From: Rubrobacter sp.
GTDB lineage: Bacteria > Actinomycetota > Rubrobacteria > Rubrobacterales > Rubrobacteraceae
Direction of reading: 5' to 3'
NCBI GenBank assembly: GCA_020253895.1
Contig: JADDKG010000049.1
Span: 1-5,062, forward strand
Length of the DNA stretch: 5,062 nucleotides
A program made the position numbers and the translations under genes. The notes beneath the pieces were generated by a model. That model was given only the letters and a program-made list of their open reading frames with translations, had not been told where the DNA came from and searched no databases. Shown piece after piece: positions 1 through 5,062 of this stretch. Each line of letters opens with the position of its first letter. Within the stretch, counting starts at the first letter, position 1.

Positions 1-1
1 C

Positions 2-1276
2 CAGCCCGAGTGGTCGCCGAGGGGCCTGCTCTACTTCGTCTCCGACCGCGCCGGCTGGTGGAACCTCTACCGCCTCTCCCCCTACGGGCGGGCGGAGCCC
101 ATCTGCCCGATGAAGGCCGAGTTTGGGGTCCCGCAGTGGACCTTCGGGCTCTCCACCTACGGGTTTGCGGGGGAGAACCTCATCCTGTGCGCCTACACCC
201 GCCGGTGTATGTGGAGGCTCGCCGCCGTGAACGTGGCGGACCGCAGGATCTCGCCCATCGAGAGCCCCTTCACCCACATCTCGCAGGTAAGGGCCGAGGA
301 CGGCGAGGGAGCCTTTGTGGGCGCCACCTTCGACGGCCCGCCGCGGGTGGTGCGGCTGGAGCTCCCCGGGAGCGGCCCCGAGGAGGTCTACCGCCCGGCG
401 GGGCCGGAGGGCGAGCCCGGCTACCTCTCCGTCCCCGAGACGGTGGAGTTCCCCTCCGGGGACGGCGCCCGGGTGCATGCCCTCCTCTACCGGCCCGAGA
501 ACGCCGGGTTCGCCGGGCCGCCCGGGGAGCGCCCGCCGCTCCTCGTGCAGGCCCACGGAGGGCCCACCGGGGCGGCCCGCCCGTACTTCAGCCCGGAGGT
601 GCAGTACTGGACCAGCCGGGGCTTCGCGGTGCTGGACGTGAACTACGCCGGGAGCACCGGCTTCGGGCGGGCCTACCGGGAGCGGCTGCGGGGCCGGTGG
701 GGGGTGGCGGACGTGGAGGACTGCGCCGCCGCGGCCCGGTACGCGGTGGAGTCGGGCGAGGCTGACGGGCGGCGGCTGATCATCCGGGGCTGGAGCGCCG
801 GTGGGTACACGGCGCTCTCCGCTCTGGTTCTCCGGGAAGACTTCGCCGCCGGGGCGAGCTACTTCGGCCTCTCGGACCTAGAGGCGTTCGTCAGGACCAC
901 CCACAAGTTCGAGTCGCACTACCTGGAGGGGCTCGTCGGCCCCTACCCCGCCGCGTCCGGCCTCTACCGGGAGCGCTCCCCCCTACACCGAGCCGGGGAG
1001 ATCTCCGCGCCCCCCATCCTCTTCCAGGGGCTGGAGGACAGGATCGTCCTGCCCGAGCAGTCGCGGCTCCTCTACGAGAGGCTGCGGGAGGAGGGCATCC
1101 CGGTGGCCCTCCTGGCCTTCGAGGGGGAGGGACACGGCTTCCGGAGGGAGGAGACCCTGCGGCGGGCCCGGGAGGCCGAGCTCTGCTTCTACTCGCGCGT
1201 CCTGCGCATCCCCCTGCCCGAGCCGGTGGAGCCGGTGGAGATCGCCAACCTCCCCCAGAAAGGAGGCACCCCGTGA
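2..1276 (+). CDS. S9-family serine peptidase (acylaminoacyl-peptidase / dipeptidyl aminopeptidase type), 5' truncated
   Basis: The frame is already open at position 2, so the gene starts upstream; 424 residues are visible and about 200 are probably missing, since family members are usually 600-700 residues. Visible residues 1 to about 140 look like the end of a beta-propeller, including the blade motif YFVSDRAGWWNLYRL (residues 11-25). The alpha/beta-hydrolase domain follows. It has the oxyanion-region HGGP (185-188), the nucleophile elbow GWSAGG with Ser265 (codon 794-796), the acid in QGLEDRIV with Asp346 (1037-1039), and His378 in GEGHGF (1133-1135). The triad is complete and correctly ordered, so the enzyme is probably active. 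Family knowledge: these enzymes cleave short peptides or N-terminal (acyl)amino acids, the propeller limiting substrate size; most bacterial forms are cytoplasmic. Whether a signal peptide exists cannot be seen. The stop overlaps the next gene by 4 bases, implying coupled translation. Exact substrate is unknown. Confidence 0.93.
   Translation, partial: QPEWSPRGLLYFVSDRAGWWNLYRLSPYGRAEPICPMKAEFGVPQWTFGLSTYGFAGENLILCAYTRRCMWRLAAVNVADRRISPIESPFTHISQVRAEDGEGAFVGATFDGPPRVVRLELPGSGPEEVYRPAGPEGEPGYLSVPETVEFPSGDGARVHALLYRPENAGFAGPPGERPPLLVQAHGGPTGAARPYFSPEVQYWTSRGFAVLDVNYAGSTGFGRAYRERLRGRWGVADVEDCAAAARYAVESGEADGRRLIIRGWSAGGYTALSALVLREDFAAGASYFGLSDLEAFVRTTHKFESHYLEGLVGPYPAASGLYRERSPLHRAGEISAPPILFQGLEDRIVLPEQSRLLYERLREEGIPVALLAFEGEGHGFRREETLRRAREAELCFYSRVLRIPLPEPVEPVEIANLPQKGGTP
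1220..1240 (+). repeat. Tandem 9-bp repeat in the peptidase 3' end
   Basis: GAGCCGGTG occurs twice in direct succession (1220-1228 and 1229-1237), followed by a further GAG. It encodes EPVEPVE in the C-terminal tail, after the catalytic domain. It is in frame and probably a harmless small duplication in an unstructured tail. Confidence 0.6.
1259..1266 (+). promoter_or_regulatory. Ribosome binding site of the pyrimidine-nucleoside phosphorylase gene
   Basis: AAAGGAGG lies 6 bases before a GTG codon at 1273, inside the last codons of the peptidase gene. This near-perfect SD fixes the GTG as the start and gives the 4-base GTGA overlap. The protein N-terminus from this start aligns with the N-termini of known family members. 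Confidence 0.85.
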
Positions 1277-2538
1277 GCGACATCCTGGAGGCCATAGAGA
1301 TCAAGAAACGGGGCGGGGAGCTCCCCGAGCACCTCATCCACTCCGTCGTCTCGGGCTACACGGCCGGGGAGATCCCCGACTACCAGATGTCCGCCCTGCT
1401 CATGGCCATCTTTATCCGGGGGATGGGCTACGCGGAGACCCTGGCCCTCACCCGGGCGATGGCCGACTCCGGGAAGCGCTACTCCTTCCCCGGGTGCGTG
1501 GACAAGCACTCCACCGGGGGCGTGGGGGACAAGGTCAGCCTCACCGCCCTCCCGCTCGCCGCCGCCTGCGGGGCTCCGGTGGCCAAGCTCTCCGGGCGGG
1601 GGCTGGGGATCACCGGCGGGACCATAGACAAGCTGGAGTCCATCCCCGGCCTCAGTTGCGCGCTCACCGAGGAGCGCTTCCGGCGGCAGGTGGAGGAGGT
1701 CGGGCTGGCGATCGCCGAGGCCGGGGAGCTCGCCCCGGCGGACAAGGCGATCTACGCCCTGCGCGACGCCACCGGCACGGTGGACTCGCTGCCGCTTATC
1801 GGGAGCTCCATCGTCTCCAAAAAGGCGGCCACCGGCGCCGGGCACCTGCTCTACGACGTGAAGTGCGGCTCCGGGGCCTTCATGCGCACCCCGGAGGAGG
1901 CCCGGGAGCTGGCCCGGCTGCTCGTCCGCCTCAGCGGGGACCTCGGGATCCGGGCGGCGGCCATGATCACGGACATGAGCCACCCGCTGGGCCGGGCCGT
2001 GGGCAACGCCCTGGAGGTCCGGGAGAGCCTCGGCTTTCTGCGGGGGGAGGAGGCCCCGGAGGACCTCGAGACGGTGGCCCGCGCCGTGGCCGTCCGGCTG
2101 CTGGAGCTCAAAGGGGTGCCCGAGCCGGAGCGGGCCGTGGGGCGGGCGCTCTCGAGCGGGGCGGCCTACGAGCTCTTCGTGCGCTTCGTCCGGGCCCAGG
2201 GCGGGGACGCGGAGGCGCTGGAGGAGCTCCCCCTCTCCCCGAAGACGCGCGAGGTCCTCTCGCCCGGGGAGGGCTACGTCCGGAGCTTCGACGCCCTCGG
2301 GGTCGGCCGGGCGGCCCTGCTGCTCGGGGCCGGGCGCCGGAAGAAGGGTGAGCCGGTAGATCCCGGGGCCGGGGTAGAGCTTCTGGTGCGCCCGGGGGAC
2401 CGGGTGGAGCGGGGCCAGCCGGTCGCCCGGCTCTACGGGGGCCGGGACGTCGAGCGGGCCGCCGGGCTGGTGTCCGGGGCGCTACGCCTCTCCCCCGAGC
2501 CCGCGCCGCCACCCCCTGCTATCCTGGATAGCCTCTAG
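1273..2538 (+). CDS. pdp: Pyrimidine-nucleoside phosphorylase (thymidine phosphorylase family)
   Basis: Catalyses reversible phosphorolysis of pyrimidine (deoxy)nucleosides to free base plus (deoxy)ribose-1-phosphate; a cytoplasmic dimer in known members. The 421-residue length is close to the usual 430-440. Domains in order: N-terminal helical domain (IPDYQMSALLMAIF at 35-47), phosphate-binding DKHSTGGVGDK (77-87), family signature around SGRGLGITGGT (107-117), SSIVSKK (178-184), VKCGSGAFM (196-204), and a C-terminal alpha/beta domain ending near residue 390. By spacing against E. coli thymidine phosphorylase (His85, Arg171, Ser186, Lys190), the active-site residues are His79, Arg164, Ser179 and Lys183, all present. 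Overall wording (GYTAGEIPDYQ, SHPLGRAVGNALEV) resembles Bacillus Pdp more than E. coli DeoA, so I favour broad uridine/thymidine specificity (inference). Oddities: Ile113 where the signature usually has His, and AEA (149-151) where relatives have GQT. It lies between a peptidase and a purine nucleoside phosphorylase, consistent with nucleoside salvage. Confidence 0.95.
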   Translation: MSDILEAIEIKKRGGELPEHLIHSVVSGYTAGEIPDYQMSALLMAIFIRGMGYAETLALTRAMADSGKRYSFPGCVDKHSTGGVGDKVSLTALPLAAACGAPVAKLSGRGLGITGGTIDKLESIPGLSCALTEERFRRQVEEVGLAIAEAGELAPADKAIYALRDATGTVDSLPLIGSSIVSKKAATGAGHLLYDVKCGSGAFMRTPEEARELARLLVRLSGDLGIRAAAMITDMSHPLGRAVGNALEVRESLGFLRGEEAPEDLETVARAVAVRLLELKGVPEPERAVGRALSSGAAYELFVRFVRAQGGDAEALEELPLSPKTREVLSPGEGYVRSFDALGVGRAALLLGAGRRKKGEPVDPGAGVELLVRPGDRVERGQPVARLYGGRDVERAAGLVSGALRLSPEPAPPPPAILDSL

Positions 2539-2552
2539 AGAGGGCTTTGGAG

Positions 2553-2567
2553 GGCGCACCCTGCGCC
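2553..2567 (+). other. Short perfect hairpin in the pdp-deoD gap
   Basis: GGCGCA (2553-2558) and TGCGCC (2562-2567) are perfect inverted repeats around a CCC loop, within the 59-base gap between the two phosphorylase genes. No T-run follows, so it is not a standard rho-independent terminator. It could shape mRNA stability or access to the downstream SD at 2583-2592, but a 6-bp GC stem is also easy to get by chance at this base composition. Confidence 0.3.
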
Positions 2568-2582
2568 GGGCAGGACCGAGAC

Positions 2583-2592
2583 AGGAGGGAGG
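2583..2592 (+). promoter_or_regulatory. Ribosome binding site deciding the deoD start
   Basis: AGGAGGGAGG ends 5 bases before the ATG at 2598 (the AGGAGG core is 9 bases away). An in-frame ATG at 2547 would add 17 residues, but that extension would be encoded across this SD and has no counterpart in the family. The start at 2598 gives the typical N-terminus MPVHVRAEPGD. Confidence 0.85.
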
Positions 2593-2597
2593 CCAGT

Positions 2598-3308
2598 ATG
2601 CCGGTACACGTGCGTGCGGAACCCGGGGACTTCGCCGAGAGCGTCCTGCTCCCGGGCGACCCGCTGCGGGCGGAGTACATCGCCAAGACCTTCTTCGAGA
2701 GCCCCCGCCTGGTCACCCGGGAGCGGGGCATGCTCGGCTACACCGGCTCCTACCGGGGCAGGCCCGTCTCGGTGCAGGCCACCGGGATGGGCTGCCCGAG
2801 CGCGGCGATCGTGGTCGAGGAGCTCATCCAGCTCGGGGCCCGCAACCTCCTGCGGGTGGGGACCTGCGGCGGCTACCACCGGGAGCTGCAGCTCGGGGAC
2901 CTCATCGTGGCCACCGCCGCCGCCCCGCAGGACGGCACCGTCTCCTCGCTCACCCGCGGCCTCCCCTACGCCCCGGCGGCCCACTTCGACGTGGTGCACG
3001 CCGCCCACCACGCCGCCGAGCGCTCCGGACGCCGGACCTTCATGGGGCCGGTGGTCAGCTCGGACCTGTTCTACGACCCGGTGGAGGACCCGGCAGGGCT
3101 CTGGGGCAGGCTGGGGGTGCTGGCGGTGGAGATGGAGGCGGCGGCCATCTTCACCATAGCCGCCATGCGCGGGGTCCGGGCCGGGTGCCTGCTGACGGTC
3201 TCGGACACCATCGGCGAGGAGGTGGTCAGGATCAGCGACGAGGACCTGAGGGCCGCGGTGGACAACATGGTGGAGCTGGCGCTCGACACCCTGCACGGCT
3301 TAAACTAG
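2598..3308 (+). CDS. deoD: Purine nucleoside phosphorylase, hexameric NP-I (DeoD) type
   Basis: Phosphorolyses purine (deoxy)nucleosides to purine base plus (deoxy)ribose-1-phosphate; cytoplasmic, normally a hexamer. It has 236 residues, close to the 239 of E. coli DeoD, with active-site residues shifted by at most one. Visible are His4, the phosphate-binding PGDPLRA (19-25; Gly20, Arg24), Arg43 in RERGMLGYTG, Arg86 in LLRVGTCGG, the nucleoside-binding VEME (177-180), and catalytic Asp203 in TVSD. The sequence, notably GMGCPSAAIVVEEL (63-76) and the C-terminal third, resembles the Thermus and Sulfolobus PNP/MTAP group more than the enterobacterial enzyme. The loop after Asp203 (TIGEEVVRISDED) lacks an obvious partner for E. 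coli Arg217. Family knowledge: Asp at this position is compatible with both 6-oxo and 6-amino purines, so adenosine and inosine/guanosine are plausible substrates; methylthioadenosine is also possible. It pairs naturally with the preceding pyrimidine enzyme in nucleoside salvage. Confidence 0.94.
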   Translation: MPVHVRAEPGDFAESVLLPGDPLRAEYIAKTFFESPRLVTRERGMLGYTGSYRGRPVSVQATGMGCPSAAIVVEELIQLGARNLLRVGTCGGYHRELQLGDLIVATAAAPQDGTVSSLTRGLPYAPAAHFDVVHAAHHAAERSGRRTFMGPVVSSDLFYDPVEDPAGLWGRLGVLAVEMEAAAIFTIAAMRGVRAGCLLTVSDTIGEEVVRISDEDLRAAVDNMVELALDTLHGLN

Positions 3309-3326
3309 TGGCGTTTCGGGTGCCAC
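3308..3326 (+). other. Possible hairpin at the deoD stop
   Basis: GTGGC (3308-3312) pairs with GCCAC (3322-3326), extendable by one G-T pair, around a 7-base loop. It begins on the last base of the deoD stop codon. A purine-rich run follows instead of T residues, so this does not look like an intrinsic terminator. It might attenuate or protect the transcript between deoD and the BchN-like gene; chance is a reasonable alternative. Confidence 0.25.
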
Positions 3327-3360
3327 AGGGGAGAGGGAGCGTGCCGCCCGCCGGGGTTTT

Positions 3361-3367
3361 GAGGGGG
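3361..3367 (+). promoter_or_regulatory. Ribosome binding site supporting the TTG start of the BchN-like gene
   Basis: GAGGGGG lies 5 bases before TTG at 3373. Reading upstream in this frame I find no ATG or GTG before the in-frame TAA at 3301-3303, and the next downstream candidates would delete conserved N-terminal sequence. TTG is therefore the best start, although a rare start codon suggests modest initiation. Confidence 0.65.
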
Positions 3368-3372
3368 TCTGC

Positions 3373-4716
3373 TTGACCATACTCAACGAGTCCGGGATCC
3401 CCGACGTGCTCCCCCCGCTCGGGGCCGCGGGGGGGCTGGCCGAGCGGCTGCCCGGGCTTCTGGTGGTGGAGGCGGGGACCCGCTCCGAGGCCCACCTGCT
3501 CCGGTGCGTCCCGCCGCCCCCCGCCCCCGGCACCTTCCCCCCGCCGCGCAGCCCGCGGGTCCTCTCTCTCGTGCTCGACCCGGAGGACCCGCCGGAGCAG
3601 GGCCGGGTGGCCTCCGGGATCGTCGAGGCGGCCGCGGGCTTCAGGGGGATTGAGGCGGTGCTGCTGGTGGCGGGCCGGGCGGCGCGCCGGTTGGGGGTGG
3701 ACGCCGGGTTCGAGGCCCGGCTCGCCGCCCGACGCCTGGAGATGCCGGTGCTCGCGGCGGACCCGGACGAGCCCTATCCGGCGCCCGGGGTGCTGTCCAC
3801 CGACCTGGAGGACCGGGTGCTGGCGTCCCTCCTCGGGCTGTGCCCGGAGCCCCCCTCCGGGGTGCCGGCGCAGAAGGAGGAGGAGCGCCCGGCCAAGGGC
3901 GGGGGGCTTCTGGCCAGCCTGCTGGGCCGGGCGGGCGAGGAGGAGCGCCGAGTCCCCCTGCGGCGGCCGGTGGTGCTGCTCGGGGCGGTCCACTCCCCCG
4001 GATCGGGGAGGGAGGTCTCCTCCGAGCTGGCCCGCGACGGGGTCGCGGTGGCCGGGACGGTCCCGGCCGGGGGAGTGTGGGAGCTGCCTCCCGTCGGCGA
4101 GGGGACGCTCGTAGCCGCGCTGGACCCCAACCTGGGGGCCGCGCTGGAGGCCGCCGGGCGGCGCGGGGCCGGGGCGGTGAGGACGCTGTGCCCCATCGGG
4201 GTGGACGGCACGGCCCGCTTTATCCAGGAGGTGGCGGACGCAGCAGGCTCCACCACCAGCGAGCTGGGGCGGGCGCGGGCCGTCTGGCAGGAGCTGCAAC
4301 ACCTGCGCAACCGCATCCGGGGCAAGAGGATCTTCTTCGCCGGGGACACGGGACTGGAGGTGCCGCTGGCCAGGTTTCTCGCGGACGCGGGGGCGGTGGT
4401 GCTGGAGGTCGGGGCCCCGCGGCTGGACCGGCGGCTGCTCTCGGAGGAGCTGCGGGCGCTGGGGCCGGACGTGGACGTGGTGGAGTCGCCGGACTGGAGG
4501 GGCCAGCTGGAGCGGATAGAGAGCTCGCGTCCCGACCTGGTGGTGGCCAGCCCGGGCCTCTACGCGGCGCTGGTGGCGCGGGGGCAGGTGTGCCGCTGCT
4601 CGCGGGACTTCCTGCGGCTCGGGGTGCACGGCTACAGCGGCGCCCGCAGGGTGCTGGAGTTCCTGGTCCGCGCCCTCGACCGGGCCGAGGCGCTGGACTC
4701 CGCGACGAACCTATGA
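3373..4716 (+). CDS. BchN-like nitrogenase component 1-type protein lacking cluster cysteines
   Basis: Related to BchN, which with BchB forms the catalytic NB-protein of dark-operative protochlorophyllide reductase, receiving electrons from the Fe-protein BchL. The 447-residue length fits (BchN is about 420-470). Recognisable stretches: GTRSEAHLL (35-43; BchN GTHTCAHFL), EDRVLASLLGLCPEPP (146-161), CPIGVDGTARFI (273-284), GKRIFFAGDTGLEVPLARFL (317-336; BchN has a close GDxxLEISLARFL form), RPDLVVASP (386-394) and GVHGYSGARRVLEFLVRAL (417-435; BchN xIHGFTNARDVLEL). The three BchN cysteines that bind the [4Fe-4S] cluster (Cys26, Cys51, Cys112 in Rhodobacter) align with Pro14/Pro15, Glu39 and about Gly101, so none is kept. 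Remaining cysteines (45, 157, 273, 407, 409) are elsewhere. A charged, low-complexity stretch (about 162-197) seems longer than usual. It overlaps the BchB-like gene by 4 bases, so the two subunits are probably made together. Substrate and function are unknown; calling it a protochlorophyllide reductase subunit is not justified. Confidence 0.85.
   Translation: MTILNESGIPDVLPPLGAAGGLAERLPGLLVVEAGTRSEAHLLRCVPPPPAPGTFPPPRSPRVLSLVLDPEDPPEQGRVASGIVEAAAGFRGIEAVLLVAGRAARRLGVDAGFEARLAARRLEMPVLAADPDEPYPAPGVLSTDLEDRVLASLLGLCPEPPSGVPAQKEEERPAKGGGLLASLLGRAGEEERRVPLRRPVVLLGAVHSPGSGREVSSELARDGVAVAGTVPAGGVWELPPVGEGTLVAALDPNLGAALEAAGRRGAGAVRTLCPIGVDGTARFIQEVADAAGSTTSELGRARAVWQELQHLRNRIRGKRIFFAGDTGLEVPLARFLADAGAVVLEVGAPRLDRRLLSEELRALGPDVDVVESPDWRGQLERIESSRPDLVVASPGLYAALVARGQVCRCSRDFLRLGVHGYSGARRVLEFLVRALDRAEALDSATNL
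4713..4716 (+). promoter_or_regulatory. ATGA stop/start overlap coupling the BchN-like and BchB-like genes
   Basis: The ATG of the BchB-like gene (4713-4715) shares bases with the TGA of the BchN-like gene (4714-4716). The preceding 20 bases hold no purine-rich SD. This favours reinitiation or translational coupling, which suits subunits needed in equal amounts. Confidence 0.7.
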
Positions 4717-5062
4717 GGCTGCTGCGGGGGGTCTACGAGGGGCCGTCCGGGCACGGCATCCTGCACCTGGCCGCCAGCCTCCGGGAGGCACACGCGGTGC
4801 TGCGCGCTCTGCCGGGCGAGAACTACTTCCCCTTCTTCCACGCGGACCGCCGGCGCGACGGCGTCCCGGCCCCGCTGACCCTCAGCCCGGTGTGGCGGCG
4901 CCCGGACGACACCCGGGCCCCCGGGGACCTGCCGCGGGACCTGCTGCGGGCCGCCGGGCGCAACCCGGAGGCGCGGACCATCCTGCTCGCCCGCTCGGAG
5001 GCGGCCCTGCTCTCGGGCGAGGAGCCACCGGGGGAGCTCACCCTTCCCCCCCACCCCGAGAC
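4713..5062 (+). CDS. BchB-like nitrogenase component 1-type protein, 3' truncated
   Basis: The ATG overlaps the previous stop (ATGA, 4713-4716), and the frame stays open to the window end: 116 codons plus two bases of an expected 500 or so. The N-terminus aligns with BchB almost without gaps. MRLLRGVYEGPSGHG matches BchB MKLxxWTYEGPPHVG, and His27, Val29-Leu30, Gly35 and Tyr38 match the stretch HYVLHAPQGDTY. This is the subunit that would complete the NB-type heterodimer with the upstream BchN-like protein. Two differences matter: the BchB aspartate that supplies the fourth ligand of the NB-cluster (Asp36) is Glu36 here (codon 4818-4820), and the conserved SSC of BchB (Cys95) aligns with RSE, Glu96 (4998-5000). 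There is no clear SD, so initiation probably depends on ribosomes finishing the upstream gene. The C-terminal domain, which would contribute to the substrate site, is outside the window. BchZ is less likely because its N-terminus lacks the YEGP pattern. Confidence 0.8.
   Translation, partial: MRLLRGVYEGPSGHGILHLAASLREAHAVLRALPGENYFPFFHADRRRDGVPAPLTLSPVWRRPDDTRAPGDLPRDLLRAAGRNPEARTILLARSEAALLSGEEPPGELTLPPHPE

Noticed and set aside
10..765. A plus-strand open frame inside the peptidase region
   Set aside because: Arg/Pro/Gly-rich out-of-frame translation; the overlapping frame carries the beta-propeller and HGGP motifs of an S9 peptidase.
1189..1983. A minus-strand open frame opposite pdp
   Set aside because: Low-complexity composition, no family motifs, and wholly antisense to a well-supported enzyme gene.
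2519..2540. Palindromes CTATCC-T-GGATAG (2519-2531) and CTCTAGAG (2533-2540) at the end of pdp
   Set aside because: Short, with a one-base centre or none, mostly inside the last codons of pdp, and with no T-run. An operator cannot be excluded but nothing else supports it.
2547..2597. Upstream ATG giving a 17-residue extension of the purine nucleoside phosphorylase
   Set aside because: The extension has no counterpart in the family and would be encoded across the strong SD at 2583-2592; the ATG at 2598 gives the canonical N-terminus.
2539..2597. Search for a promoter in the pdp-deoD gap
   Set aside because: No spaced -35/-10 pair of recognisable form was seen; the gap holds only a small hairpin and the SD.
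3346..3360. GC-rich bases followed by TTTT before the BchN-like gene, considered as an intrinsic terminator
   Set aside because: The only stem is about three base pairs (CCC with GGG), too weak, and the T-run is only four bases and is followed directly by the SD.
3232..4629. A 465-codon open frame on the minus strand opposite deoD and the BchN-like gene
   Set aside because: Its translation is rich in Pro, Arg, His and Gly with no recognisable motif, as expected for the shadow of a GC-rich gene. The plus-strand protein has clear family motifs throughout.
3373..5062. Annotating the pair as authentic protochlorophyllide reductase subunits (bchN, bchB) or as nitrogenase NifD/NifK
   Set aside because: The cluster ligands of BchN/BchB are missing and no pigment genes are in view. 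NifD/NifK cofactor and P-cluster cysteines are also absent, and the motifs fit BchN/BchB better.

Overview
The window is one dense block of plus-strand genes from a very GC-rich bacterium. Codons end almost always in G or C, starts include GTG and TTG, and Shine-Dalgarno (SD) motifs are purine-rich. This fits a high-GC actinobacterium. My best guess, from memory and not proven by the window, is a Rubrobacter-like organism, because that non-phototrophic genus has been reported to carry BchL/BchN/BchB-like proteins.

Layout: (1) positions 2-1276, the 3' two thirds of an S9-family serine peptidase with an intact Ser/Asp/His triad; (2) 1273-2538, a pyrimidine-nucleoside phosphorylase overlapping it by 4 bases (GTGA); (3) a 59-base gap, then 2598-3308, a hexameric-type purine nucleoside phosphorylase; (4) a 64-base gap, then 3373-4716, a protein with the architecture of BchN, the N subunit of dark-operative protochlorophyllide reductase; (5) 4713-5062, overlapping by 4 bases (ATGA), the start of a BchB-like partner that runs off the window. 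No RNA genes, mobile elements, CRISPR arrays, convincing promoters or terminators were seen. No intergenic stretch reaches 100 bases.

How they fit together: genes 1-3 look like a catabolic or salvage cluster (peptide hydrolysis; phosphorolysis of pyrimidine and purine nucleosides to base plus pentose-1-phosphate). Genes 4-5 are the two halves of a nitrogenase-component-1-like heterodimer and are translationally coupled. All genes share a strand with short gaps, so one transcript is possible.

The most notable point is in genes 4-5. The fold-level sequence pattern of BchN/BchB is clear, but the positions matching the three cysteines of BchN that hold the [4Fe-4S] NB-cluster are occupied by Pro, Glu and Gly/Ala. 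The aspartate ligand of BchB is Glu, and a further conserved BchB cysteine is also Glu. This looks like a diverged nitrogenase-like complex that has lost or replaced its cluster, in a setting with no visible pigment genes.
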